A stretch of DNA of 40,727 nucleotides from Oscillibacter sp. (GTDB lineage Bacteria > Bacillota > Clostridia > Oscillospirales > Oscillospiraceae): positions 94,998 to 135,724 of the forward strand of contig JAAVHC010000001.1 of NCBI GenBank assembly GCA_014799925.1, given 5' to 3'. Under the pieces are notes generated by a model. It worked only from the letters and a program-made list of their open reading frames with translations, searched no databases and was not told the DNA's origin. Below are positions 14,238 through 22,051 of the stretch, piece by piece (within the stretch, counting starts at the first letter, position 1; each line of letters begins with the position of its first letter). Made by a program: the position numbers and the translations under genes.

Positions 14238-16139
14238 ATGTCAACGCATAAGCACATCGACCGGATCTGCGCGGCTGCCCTGATTCTCTCCCTGGCGCTG
14301 TCCTGCCTTATGGTGAGCGGCAAGGCCCTGGGTCTCTGGACGGCCTCCCGGGCGATGGGCTATGAGAGCCGCCTGTTTGACGCCTCCAGAGTACACACTG
14401 TTGAGATCGTCATGGACGACTGGGATTCCTTTCTGGAGACCTGCGAGGACGAGGAATATGTTCCCTGCTCGGTGGTCATCGACAACGAGGGCTTCAAAAA
14501 CGTGGCCCTCCGGGCCAAGGGGAATACCTCCCTGAGCAGCGTATCCGCTCTGGGCAGCAGCCGGTACAGCTTCAAGCTGGAGTTCGACCACTATGACAGC
14601 GGTAAGACTTACTACGGCCTGGATAAGCTGTGCCTGAACAACCTGATCCAGGACAACACCTATATGAAGGACTATCTGACCTACCGCCTGATGGCTTCCT
14701 TCGGCGTGGCCGCGCCCCTGTGCAGCTATGTCCATATCACCGTCAACGGAGAGGACTGGGGGCTGTATCTGGCGGTAGAGGGGCTGGAGGACGGCTTCCT
14801 CCAGCGCAATTACGGCACACGGCACGGTCAGCTGTATAAGCCGGACAGCATGAGCTTCGGCGGAGGCCGGGGAAACGGCCGGGCGTTCAACATGGAGGAC
14901 TTTGATTTCGGCAATAGGGAAAGTCCCGTCCAGCCTGAATTGACGGAGCTGCCTGACGGGCAGGCGTTTCAGGGCGGCCTGCGGGGCGGTCCGGGTGAGA
15001 ACGGCATGGGCCGCGGACGCGAGGCGGACAGGGAAGGCCGTGGCCAGGACGGCGGTTTCGGCGGCGGCATGGGGTCCGACGACGTCAAGCTGAAATATAT
15101 AGACGACGACCCGGACAGCTACGCCAACATTTTCGACAGCGCCAAGACCAATGTCTCCCAGACGGACCAGGCGCGGCTGATCCAGGCGCTGAAAATCCTC
15201 AGCGAGGGCGGCGATGTGTCCGGGGCAGTGGATATCGACGCGGTCCTGCGGTATTTCGTAGTCCACAATTTTGTGGTCAATGGGGACAGCTATACCGGCT
15301 CCATGATTCATAACTACTATCTCTATGAGGAGGACGGCCTGCTGTCCATGCTCCCCTGGGACTATAATCTGGCCTTCGGCGGCTTCCAGGGGAACAATGC
15401 CTCCTCGGCGGTGAACGATCCCATCGACACGCCGCTGTCCGTCACCGGGTCCGGCGACCGGCCCATGGCCGACTGGATTTTCTCCAGCGAGGAGTACACC
15501 CGGCTGTACCACCAGTACTTCTCTGAATTCTTAGAGACAGTGGACTGCGCCGCCATCATCGACCAGGCGCAGGCGCTCATCGCTCCCTACGTGGAACAGG
15601 ACCCCACCAGGTTCTGCACCTATGAGGAGTTTACCTCCGGCGCGGAGGCGCTGAAGCTCTTCTGCGCCCTCCGCCGGGAGAGCGTATCCGGTCAGCTGGC
15701 CGGGACCATTCCCTCTACCAGCCAGGGCCGGACCGGTTCCGCCGCGCTGGTCGACGCTTCCGGGCTGACGCTGTCCGACATGGGCTCCATGAACCAGGGC
15801 GGCTTTGGCGGCGGCGCTAATGATGGCGGCTTTGACCGAACGCCCGGTGAGGGTGCGTTTGAGCGTCCCGACGGAGGCAATGCGGAACCGGATGGGGCCG
15901 TTCCGGCCTTTGGCCCGATGCGGGGAGGTTCAGAGAATATGGAACCGTCCGGCGGGAAATTCGGCGGCCGTCCGTCATCGGAGATGTCCGGCGGATTTCC
16001 GGGCGGCGGCGTGCCGGGGAACGGCGGCGCTCCCGGCGGCGCATTGGACAGCGGCGTCTGGATTTTACTGGGCGCGTCCGTTTTCATCCTGCTTCTGGGA
16101 CTGCTGGCCGCCCTCCGGTTCAAACGATTCGGAAGATAA
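14238..16139 (+). CDS. CotH family protein kinase-like surface protein
   Basis: A 633-residue CotH-type atypical kinase. There is an N-terminal signal/anchor helix (about 10-30) and a C-terminal transmembrane helix (about 606-626) followed by RFKRFGR, so the catalytic part is outside the membrane. CotH features include VALRAKGNTS and SRYSFKLEF (Lys of the nucleotide site) near 90-115, LCLNNLIQDNTYMKDYL, VHITVNGEDWGLYLAVEG, and the late LPWDYNLAFGG metal-binding motif. Two Gly/Arg/Asp-rich low-complexity inserts interrupt or follow the fold (about 208-285 and 510-600). CotH proteins phosphorylate secreted proteins, in Bacillus the spore-coat proteins. AAGGAGG precedes the ATG. It is the last gene of the VTC operon, closed by a bidirectional terminator. 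Confidence 0.88.
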   Translation: MSTHKHIDRICAAALILSLALSCLMVSGKALGLWTASRAMGYESRLFDASRVHTVEIVMDDWDSFLETCEDEEYVPCSVVIDNEGFKNVALRAKGNTSLSSVSALGSSRYSFKLEFDHYDSGKTYYGLDKLCLNNLIQDNTYMKDYLTYRLMASFGVAAPLCSYVHITVNGEDWGLYLAVEGLEDGFLQRNYGTRHGQLYKPDSMSFGGGRGNGRAFNMEDFDFGNRESPVQPELTELPDGQAFQGGLRGGPGENGMGRGREADREGRGQDGGFGGGMGSDDVKLKYIDDDPDSYANIFDSAKTNVSQTDQARLIQALKILSEGGDVSGAVDIDAVLRYFVVHNFVVNGDSYTGSMIHNYYLYEEDGLLSMLPWDYNLAFGGFQGNNASSAVNDPIDTPLSVTGSGDRPMADWIFSSEEYTRLYHQYFSEFLETVDCAAIIDQAQALIAPYVEQDPTRFCTYEEFTSGAEALKLFCALRRESVSGQLAGTIPSTSQGRTGSAALVDASGLTLSDMGSMNQGGFGGGANDGGFDRTPGEGAFERPDGGNAEPDGAVPAFGPMRGGSENMEPSGGKFGGRPSSEMSGGFPGGGVPGNGGAPGGALDSGVWILLGASVFILLLGLLAALRFKRFGR

Positions 16140-16187
16140 TTCCGCATAGTTCGCTTCCGCCGTTATGGCCGGCTTTATCAGAAAAAT

Positions 16188-16220
16188 GAGCCCTCGCATG
16201 TCCGCGAGGGCTCTTCTTTA
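16188..16220. terminator. Bidirectional terminator between cotH and sigF
   Basis: A perfect 10-bp stem, GAGCCCTCGC/GCGAGGGCTC, with a 6-nt loop. It is T-rich to the right and has a TTTTT on the minus strand, so it also closes the leftward spoIIA operon. About 100 bp of AT-richer sequence up to the sigF stop shows nothing else. Confidence 0.85.
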
Positions 16221-16320
16221 TTATTTCCTGACTTCGTATTATAGTTCAAATTGGGAGCGATGGCAAGAAATATTTTGGAAAATGGAAATTTGGACACCTG
16301 TCCCTTCCGCGGGAACGCGC

Positions 16321-17025
16321 CTATTCCATCTGCTGGCGCAGCTTTTCGATGGCCCTTTTTTCCAGACGGGAGACCTGCACCTGGCTGACGAGGAGGATCT
16401 TCGCGCATTGCTGCTGGGTCAGACCCTTGTAAAACCGCAGGAGGATCGTTTTCTTCTCCTGCTCCGGGAGGGAGTCGATGGCGGTTCTCAGGGCGATGCG
16501 CTCCAGCAGGTTTTCCTCTGTGACAGGGGAGGCCAGAGTGGACTCCAGGGTCAGGCCGTCCGCGTTTTCCTGCTGGAGGCTGTCAGGGGGCGCCGCGGCC
16601 AGCTCGGCCATGGCGATCTCCTCCGGGGTGAGGCCGGTGGCGTCGCTGAGCTCCGACAGGACCGGCTCCCGCCCCAGGCTTGTCCGCAGGCGCTCGCGGG
16701 CGGTATAGACGCTGATGCTCTGCTCACGGAGGCCGCGGCCGACCTTGATGAGACCGTTATCCCGGAGATACCGCCGGATCTCCCCGGCAATTTTTGGCAC
16801 GGCATAGGTGGAAAACTGCGTGCCGTATTCCGCGTCAAAGCCCCGCACCGCTTTCAAAAACCCCAGACATCCCAGCTGATACAGGTCGTCCGGCTCGACG
16901 CCCTTGCCAAAATAGCGCCGGACGACCGCCCAGATAAGGCCGCTGTTTTCCTCCAGAACCCGTGCGGCGGCGGCCTCGTCTCCCTGCTTGGCCTGCGCCA
17001 GAAGGTCCAGGGTTTCCGCCGTCAT
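16321..17025 (-). CDS. sigF: RNA polymerase sporulation sigma factor SigF
   Basis: A 234-residue sigma-70 factor of the SigF/SigG group, the first forespore-specific sigma factor. Region 2 spans about residues 25-95 (DDLYQLGCLGFLKAVRGFDAEYGTQFSTYAVPKIAGEIRRYLRDNG is the core-binding and -10 recognition part). Region 3 covers about 100-150, and region 4 about 170-232, with the helix-turn-helix LTQQQCAKILLVSQVQVSRLEKRAIEKL. It is assigned to SigF rather than SigG because it is the third gene of an AA-AB-sigma operon. Its ATG overlaps the spoIIAB stop as ATGA. Activity should be held by SpoIIAB until SpoIIAA is dephosphorylated. Confidence 0.95.
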   Translation of the reverse strand: MTAETLDLLAQAKQGDEAAAARVLEENSGLIWAVVRRYFGKGVEPDDLYQLGCLGFLKAVRGFDAEYGTQFSTYAVPKIAGEIRRYLRDNGLIKVGRGLREQSISVYTARERLRTSLGREPVLSELSDATGLTPEEIAMAELAAAPPDSLQQENADGLTLESTLASPVTEENLLERIALRTAIDSLPEQEKKTILLRFYKGLTQQQCAKILLVSQVQVSRLEKRAIEKLRQQME

Positions 17026-17468
17026 CGGACGGGCCGGCGGGGCTGGATCCGCCGGCGCATGATGACACGGGTGCCCCTGCCCTCCTGGGAACGGACGGTC
17101 AGGCTGTCCATGAAGCTCTCCATGATGGTGAACCCCATGCCGCTGCGCTCCTCGCCGCCGGTGGTGTAGAGGGGCTGGCGCGCCCGCTCAATGTCGGGAA
17201 TGCCCCGTCCCCAGTCCCGTACGGAGATTTCCAGCACATTTTCCGGCAGGATTCGGGCTTTGATGACGATCCTTCCCAGCCGGTCGGGGTAGGCGTGAAC
17301 GATGGCGTTGGTCACCGCCTCGCTGACGGCGGTTTTGATGTCCCCCAGCTCCTCCAGCGTAGGGTCCAGCTGCGCGGCGAAGCAGGCCGCCGCTCCCCGG
17401 GCAAAGCTCTCGTTGGCGCTGCGGCTGAGAAATTCCAGGGTTATGTAGTTTTCACTTTTCGGTTTCAT
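17022..17468 (-). CDS. spoIIAB: Anti-sigma F factor / serine kinase SpoIIAB
   Basis: A 148-residue GHKL-fold kinase. It binds SigF and phosphorylates SpoIIAA. The N box is TAVSEAVTNAIVHAYPDR (about 45-62), the G1 box is VRDWGRGIPDIERA (about 80-93), and the G2/lid segment is TTGGEERSGMGFTIMESFMD (about 98-117). Length is normal for the family. The ATG at 17468 has GAGGG upstream; a TTG-started frame six codons longer was rejected because that ribosome site would fall inside it. The gene starts 104 bp after spoIIAA, an unusually wide gap for this operon, filled by a copy of the dispersed intergenic repeat. Confidence 0.95.
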   Translation of the reverse strand: MKPKSENYITLEFLSRSANESFARGAAACFAAQLDPTLEELGDIKTAVSEAVTNAIVHAYPDRLGRIVIKARILPENVLEISVRDWGRGIPDIERARQPLYTTGGEERSGMGFTIMESFMDSLTVRSQEGRGTRVIMRRRIQPRRPVR

Positions 17469-17479
17469 GGCAATCCCTC

Positions 17480-17566
17480 TTTTCAAGCGATATGATTTTT
17501 TCGTTACCGTGCGGCAGATTTGGTACCATGCCGCGCTTTGGAGCGAATCCGGCCGTCCGCCCAGGC
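17480..17566 (-). repeat. Dispersed intergenic repeat, copy E, inside the spoIIA operon
   Basis: On the minus strand, between spoIIAA and spoIIAB, CCTGGGCGGACGGCC (17565-17551) and CTGCCGCACGGTAACG (17517-17502) occur 48 nt apart start to start. That is the same order and distance as in the central part of copy A. Further along, CGCTTGAAAAG resembles the CTTGAAAG end. The remainder is diverged. Confidence 0.6.
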
Positions 17567-17571
17567 CCCCC

Positions 17572-17877
17572 TCATATTAAATCCACATACCGGCCCAGCC
17601 CCGCCGTTTCCAGCACCCGCGAGGCCTGCCGGGGGATGTTTACCACCACCAGCGTTCCGGCCAGCGCCTCCATCCGCCGCTTGGCCCGCAGCACCACCGC
17701 GATGCCGGAGCTGTCCATGAAGGTCAGCCCGCCCAGATCCAGCAGGGTCTTGGTGGGCAGGTTCTGCTCCATGCAGCGGTCAATGGACTCCATAAGGCTC
17801 TTGGCGGCGTGATGGTCCAGCTCGCCGGTGAGGGTGATGGTGAGCTGCCGGTTTTCCGCTTTATATGTCATTTCCAT
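17572..17877 (-). CDS. spoIIAA: Anti-sigma F factor antagonist SpoIIAA
   Basis: A 101-residue STAS-domain protein, slightly shorter than the 117-residue Bacillus protein. The phosphorylation loop is LTFMDSSGIAVVLRA, with Asp55 and Ser56/Ser57 corresponding to the Bacillus phospho-serine region. ITLTGELDHHAAKSL is the typical STAS nucleotide/partner strand. When dephosphorylated by SpoIIE it binds SpoIIAB and frees SigF. GGAGA lies 5-6 nt before the ATG. It is the first gene of the leftward operon spoIIAA-spoIIAB-sigF. Confidence 0.95.
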   Translation of the reverse strand: MEMTYKAENRQLTITLTGELDHHAAKSLMESIDRCMEQNLPTKTLLDLGGLTFMDSSGIAVVLRAKRRMEALAGTLVVVNIPRQASRVLETAGLGRYVDLI

Positions 17878-17895
17878 GGCTTGTCTCCTTCCCGA

Positions 17896-17930
17896 ATAAA
17901 AAACGACTGCAAGCGCGTTCGCTTGCAGTC
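17896..17930 (-). terminator. Terminator of the lipoprotein gene, overlapping the spoIIA start
   Basis: A perfect 11-bp stem, GACTGCAAGCG/CGCTTGCAGTC (17905-17915 and 17920-17930), with a 4-nt loop. On the minus strand it is followed by GTTTTTTATT. It ends the upstream 799-codon gene. The predicted spoIIA transcription start falls inside the first arm, so spoIIA messages would lack the full stem. Confidence 0.8.
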
Positions 17931-17965
17931 ATTATACGTGGTACAGTGATATGGTTTTTGTCGAA
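17931..17965 (-). promoter_or_regulatory. spoIIA promoter with Spo0A box
   Basis: A perfect TATAAT (17936-17931, minus strand) has no recognisable -35 but a perfect Spo0A box TGTCGAA (17959-17965, plus strand; extended TTTGTCGAAAA). The box is centred about 38 bp upstream of the predicted start, as expected for a Spo0A~P-activated promoter. A SigH-type promoter cannot be excluded. Confidence 0.65.
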
Positions 17966-17991
17966 AAGGGGAGGGGAACTGGGAAAAATTC

Positions 17992-20391
17992 CTAACGCTG
18001 CTCGTTTAAATACAATACGACCCGGTTCTGGATGGCTCCGGCGGCTTCTTCCGCCGTCCGGTCCCCGGCGAAAAAGGCCCCGGCGCACTCCTGAACAATG
18101 GCCCAGATGTTCTCGTCCCGTCCGTTCATTCCCTCCGCCGCCTCATAGAGGGCCATTACCTGATCGTAGTCGGCCTGGGTGGCTGGCTTGAGCAGGATGG
18201 CCTGACCGCCGGCAAAGACATACGCGGAGCCCTCCAGCAGGGGTTCCCCGTCGGGGCCCATGATGGTATTTCCGTTTTCGTCCCTGACGTAGCTGAAAGC
18301 CATGCTCTCCTGTGCCTCCCGTTCAAAATCGGCGCGGTTTACGGCGAAATCGGCGGTGTAGGCCATAAACTGTTTCCCCTCGGGCAGCAGCGCCTGCCGC
18401 AGGAAGGTCCAGGCGCCCTCCTTGTCCCGGCAGGAGGCGGACATGGCCAGGCCGCCCTCCGCCTGAAATCTGACCGCGCCGCCCTCGCCGGGATAGCCCA
18501 CAAAGGTCACCGCGCCGCCGAACAGGGCGCGGTAGAGCTGGATGGAGGTCAGGTCGCCCAGATACACCGGCAGCAGCAATTGTTCCCCGCTGGCCACACG
18601 GGTATAGGCGTCCGAGTCCTCGCTGTTCTGGTCCTGCGCCTGGTTCGGGAAGGAGGCGCAGAACTCCAGGATGGCCCGGAATTCCGCGGAATCAAAGCCG
18701 GCGGTCCCCGTTTCCCAGTCCACGAAACGGTCCAGGCGGTCGGCAAACATGGTTTCCAAAAGGGAAATACTGGTCTCACCGGCATTCAGGACGCTGCATC
18801 CCGCGGGCATCTTTTCCAGCGCGGCGCGCAGCCCGTCCAGGGTCCATCCCATCTTGTCCCCCACGGCGGAGGGCGCGCCCGCCGCCGTTTCAATGGTAAA
18901 CCGCGGGAACACCCGGTACAGCCTGCCGCCGGTTTCGGCGGCCTGCAGGACCCGTTCCATCACGCCCTCCCGGCCCAGGTCCGGGTCGGACTGGATGAAG
19001 GGCCACAGGTCCTCCAGCAGTCCCCTGGCGGCGTACCGCCGCAGCGGGATGCCGCCGGACACGTCCAGCAGGTCCGGCATATTTCCCGCCAGGATCTCCG
19101 TATTCAGCTTGCTGAGACCCGCCGAGGCGTCGCCGGGGGTGTTGTACTCAGAGTAATCCCGGATCTCGATGCGGTGGGTGCCGCTGGTGCGGTTGAACTC
19201 CAGCACCCGCGCCCTTGTCTCGCTGTCCAGCCCCATGGTGGCCAGAGTCAGCGCCGTCCGGCCCGCCAGGGCGTCCTCCCCGGCAGGGGAGAGCCGGGCC
19301 ATAGAGTAGGACGCCAGCCACACGCTGCCGTCCCGCAGCACCGCCGCCCCCTGGCCGTCCGGCAGCAGGCACAGGGCCTCCACCAGCCTCTTGTCCACGC
19401 CCGCGCCGCTCCAGCTCAGCACCTTCTCCGGCGCGGCGTGCTCCACGGACCAGCCGTAGAGACTGTCGCCGCTGGTATAGAGAAAATCGTACTTCTCATT
19501 GCCGCCGCAGATCTGATCCGCGCTGCCGGTCAGGGGGCGCGCGCCGCCCAATGTCCGCCCCTCAAAATCAACGGGGAAGACCGTGCGGCTCTCCCCGCTG
19601 GAGGTCACCGCGCCCACGCCGCCGCCCGCCAGGGAGATCAGCTTTTCCACCGGCTCCTGCCCCTTACAGGCAAAGAGCGCGGACAGCCCTGTATCCAGCA
19701 CGGTGACCGTGCTCCCGGAGGCGGCGTACAGGCGGCCCTCCCGGTCCATCCGGGTGTCGGTGACCGTATCCGCGCCCAGCCGCCCGGCCAGCTCCGTCAC
19801 ATCCACCCGGTCCAGCTCCTGGGCCCCGGCGGCGTCCAGCCGCCGCCAGACCTGCCCGTCAGGGCCGAAGCCGCCCATGTTGAAGACGATATTGCCCTCG
19901 CTCCCAACCTCGGTAAGGTCCAGGCCGTCCAGTCCGCCACGGGTGGTTTCCAGCACCCAGAGGGAACCGTCCCCACAGGGGACGATGGCGGTTACGGACG
20001 CGCCGTCCCCCGGCGCGTAGCCCTCCAGCTTCACCAGCTCGCCGGTGGCCGCGTCCATCCGGTACAGCACGGCCTTTTCCGCGCCGCCGGAGTAAAAGGC
20101 AAAATCTCCATCGTTATCGCTGGTCGTGGAGGAGTAGGAGAAGCTGCTGGTAAGCTCCCCGCCGTCCTCCTCCGCCGGCTCCTCCTCCATGCCCGCCAGG
20201 TACAGGCTTCCGCCATCCGCGCCGGAGGCGGTCAGCCGCGTCACCGGCAGGTCCAGGGGAACCATGTCCGAGGTATAGGCCGCCGTCCCGGACAGACGGG
20301 CCGGGTCGCCGCTCTGCTGCTTCCCGCCGCAGGCGGTGAGCAGCAGGCACAGGGCCAGAAGCGCCGCCATCATGTGTTGTCTTTGCTGCAT
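17992..20391 (-). CDS. Large lipoprotein: propeller-like domain plus extracellular solute-binding domain
   Basis: A 799-residue lipoprotein with signal peptide and lipobox LLTACGG (lipidated Cys21). Residues about 45-370 look like repeated beta-strand blades with GDGSLWVLETT, LYAASGSTVTVLD and YGWSVEHA motifs, suggesting a beta-propeller. From about 380 on (TALTLATMGLDSETRARVLEFNRTSGTHRIEIRDY) it resembles a family 1/8 solute-binding protein, with LNTEILAGNMPDLLDVSG, a FVDWETGTAGFDSAEFRAILEFC segment and a DKEGAWTFLRQAL late helix. No ABC permease lies nearby; the neighbour upstream is a two-component system, so it may be a sensing rather than a transport receptor. AAGGAGG precedes the ATG. 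Ligand unknown. Confidence 0.83.
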   Translation of the reverse strand: MQQRQHMMAALLALCLLLTACGGKQQSGDPARLSGTAAYTSDMVPLDLPVTRLTASGADGGSLYLAGMEEEPAEEDGGELTSSFSYSSTTSDNDGDFAFYSGGAEKAVLYRMDAATGELVKLEGYAPGDGASVTAIVPCGDGSLWVLETTRGGLDGLDLTEVGSEGNIVFNMGGFGPDGQVWRRLDAAGAQELDRVDVTELAGRLGADTVTDTRMDREGRLYAASGSTVTVLDTGLSALFACKGQEPVEKLISLAGGGVGAVTSSGESRTVFPVDFEGRTLGGARPLTGSADQICGGNEKYDFLYTSGDSLYGWSVEHAAPEKVLSWSGAGVDKRLVEALCLLPDGQGAAVLRDGSVWLASYSMARLSPAGEDALAGRTALTLATMGLDSETRARVLEFNRTSGTHRIEIRDYSEYNTPGDASAGLSKLNTEILAGNMPDLLDVSGGIPLRRYAARGLLEDLWPFIQSDPDLGREGVMERVLQAAETGGRLYRVFPRFTIETAAGAPSAVGDKMGWTLDGLRAALEKMPAGCSVLNAGETSISLLETMFADRLDRFVDWETGTAGFDSAEFRAILEFCASFPNQAQDQNSEDSDAYTRVASGEQLLLPVYLGDLTSIQLYRALFGGAVTFVGYPGEGGAVRFQAEGGLAMSASCRDKEGAWTFLRQALLPEGKQFMAYTADFAVNRADFEREAQESMAFSYVRDENGNTIMGPDGEPLLEGSAYVFAGGQAILLKPATQADYDQVMALYEAAEGMNGRDENIWAIVQECAGAFFAGDRTAEEAAGAIQNRVVLYLNEQR

Positions 20392-20466
20392 AAAAAATCC
20401 TCCTTGCCGCCGGTCGTTGCCGGCTGGGTATGGCAGGGAGGATAACAGACAAATCTTACATATCGG

Positions 20467-20494
20467 AGGATAAAATTCTTACGAATTCTTACAA
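20467..20494 (-). promoter_or_regulatory. Candidate promoter with direct repeats, upstream of the lipoprotein gene
   Basis: On the minus strand, TTGTAA (20494-20489), a 16-bp spacer and TATCCT (20472-20467). Within it the word GTAAGAATT occurs twice 10 bp apart (about 20492-20484 and 20482-20474), and a related GTAAGATT follows at about 20459-20452. This may be a binding site for the neighbouring response regulator. Confidence 0.45.
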
Positions 20495-20510
20495 ATACAA
20501 ATCCCGCTCA

Positions 20511-20671
20511 GAGCCTGTTTAGTATCTGGATGTGTGCAGATTGCGCCGTCAGATTTTTCGCCAGATGGCGTCAAAACTTCGCAGGCAGGCTGACGCCTGT
20601 CAAGAAATTTGGGCGCTATATGGCGGAAAATATGCAAGCAAGCCGTGTGCGGACAGATGCTAAACAGGCTC
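20511..20671. mobile_element. 161-bp MITE with 18-bp terminal inverted repeats
   Basis: The ends GAGCCTGTTTAGTATCTG (20511-20528) and CAGATGCTAAACAGGCTC (20654-20671) are complementary with one mismatch. The element is flanked by TCA on both sides (20508-20510 and 20672-20674), a 3-bp target duplication of the TNA type used by IS1031-group IS5 elements. No coding capacity. The right-hand TCA is the stop codon (TGA) of the histidine kinase on the minus strand. The transposase donor is not in this window. Confidence 0.8.
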
Positions 20672-22051
20672 TCAGGATTCCCGGTGCTTCCGGAAGACGA
20701 CGGTGCTGACGTACACCCCCTCCGACAGCGACGCCTCCAGCGTCCCGCCGGACCGGGCCATCAGCTCCTTCATGGTGGGCACGCCCACGCCCCGGCTGTC
20801 GGAACGGTCCGGCGCGGCCTTCGCCCGGTTTTCCAGCCGCAGGGTCACGGTATCCGGGCCGTCCTTTGCTTGGATGCGGATAGGGAAGGCGGGGTCGGCG
20901 TATTTTTTGAAATTGGAGAACAGATTGTCAAAGACCCGTACCACGTCTTCTGTCCGCAGGTACAATGAAAAGCTCCGCTCAAGCGCCGGGAGCCGGACCT
21001 CGAAGCCCTCCCGGCGGAGGTCGTGGCCCTGTTCCGCCAGCAGCTGTCCCAGCAGGGCGGCCCCGTCCACGATCTCCGGCGGGTGCTCCAGACCGGCCTC
21101 CGGGGCGTCCACCTGGGCGCGGTCAAAGAGCTGGTCCGTCAGGTTTTTCAGCTGGGCGGCCTTCTCCGAGGCCAGACGGAGAAAGGCGTCATGCTCCTCC
21201 TGATTCCGGTACTTCTGATAAATGAGGATGTCCAGGTATCCCGTCAGCTTGGTCAGCGGCGTCCGAAGGTCGTGGGACAGGGAGGTGATCAGGCGGCTGT
21301 TGGCGCTGACCGCCTCCCGCTCGCCGGCCAGACGGGCCGCTACGGACCGGCGCAGGCGCTCGATGTCCTCGCCCAGGGCGCTGAGCTCGTCGCGGCCCTC
21401 GATATGGATGCTGTGCTCCAGATTGCCGGCCATCAGGACGCCGGTTTCGCGGGAAAGCACGCCGATGCGGCGGACCAGGCGGACAATACAGGGGATCATC
21501 ACCGCGCAAAAGCCCAGGAGGGCCAGCAGCAGTCCCGCGATCCGCACCAGCCCCGCGTACCGGTCCGCGGCGGATGGTACGGAGATGTAGAGTACGCCGT
21601 CGGCACACTGAATCGGGTGCATCTCCATGACAAACTCCACGCTGGCCGTATGGGGGACGTCCGTCTCCGTCAGCCCGGCCCAGGTGATGCTGTAGCCAAC
21701 GCCGCCGTATTCCGCGTATTCGACGGCGGCAGTGCCGCCCGTCGGGAGGACGGCTTCCGCCGGCATGGGAGTCCCCACCATGATGGTATAGATCCCGGAG
21801 GCCAGCTTCCCGTCCGTGTCGTCGACGGCCTGCCGCACGGAGAGACGGTTTTCCGTCACATACGCCTGATAGGCCTCCACGGCGGCCTCGTTCCGGCTCT
21901 TCCAGAAGCCGGAAAACCGCTCGCTGTAGAGCAGCCAGGGCCCAACCACGCTGCTGACCAGATAGAAAACGGCAAAGGCCAGGACCAGCCCCAGGAGCGA
22001 TATGCCGATCAGCTTGCTTCCCAGGCGGGAGAACGCGCGTTTATTTTCCAA
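20672..22051 (-). CDS. Sensor histidine kinase
   Basis: A 459-residue kinase. It has a transmembrane helix at about 15-36, an extracytoplasmic domain of about 130 residues, a second helix at about 170-190, a HAMP linker to about 245, HisKA with SLITSLSHDLRTPLTKL-type motif (here ITSLSHDLRTPLTKL; His260), and an HATPase domain whose N box is FDNLFSNFKKYA and whose G region is DSRGVGVPTMKELMARSGG. The G2 box is less Gly-rich than usual. A TTG start at 22051 was chosen: AAGGGG lies 7 nt upstream and the frame overlaps the response regulator end by 11 nt; longer in-frame starts lie deep inside that gene. The stop codon abuts the MITE. Confidence 0.88.
   Translation of the reverse strand: MENKRAFSRLGSKLIGISLLGLVLAFAVFYLVSSVVGPWLLYSERFSGFWKSRNEAAVEAYQAYVTENRLSVRQAVDDTDGKLASGIYTIMVGTPMPAEAVLPTGGTAAVEYAEYGGVGYSITWAGLTETDVPHTASVEFVMEMHPIQCADGVLYISVPSAADRYAGLVRIAGLLLALLGFCAVMIPCIVRLVRRIGVLSRETGVLMAGNLEHSIHIEGRDELSALGEDIERLRRSVAARLAGEREAVSANSRLITSLSHDLRTPLTKLTGYLDILIYQKYRNQEEHDAFLRLASEKAAQLKNLTDQLFDRAQVDAPEAGLEHPPEIVDGAALLGQLLAEQGHDLRREGFEVRLPALERSFSLYLRTEDVVRVFDNLFSNFKKYADPAFPIRIQAKDGPDTVTLRLENRAKAAPDRSDSRGVGVPTMKELMARSGGTLEASLSEGVYVSTVVFRKHRES

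Noticed and set aside
18580-20445. 621-codon open frame antisense to the lipoprotein gene (and similar long antisense frames at 35937-37655, 37703-39532, 14241-15512, 24732-26171)
   Set aside because: They mirror the codon structure of well-supported genes, lack ribosome sites and show His/Gln/Arg-rich composition typical of antisense frames in GC-rich DNA.
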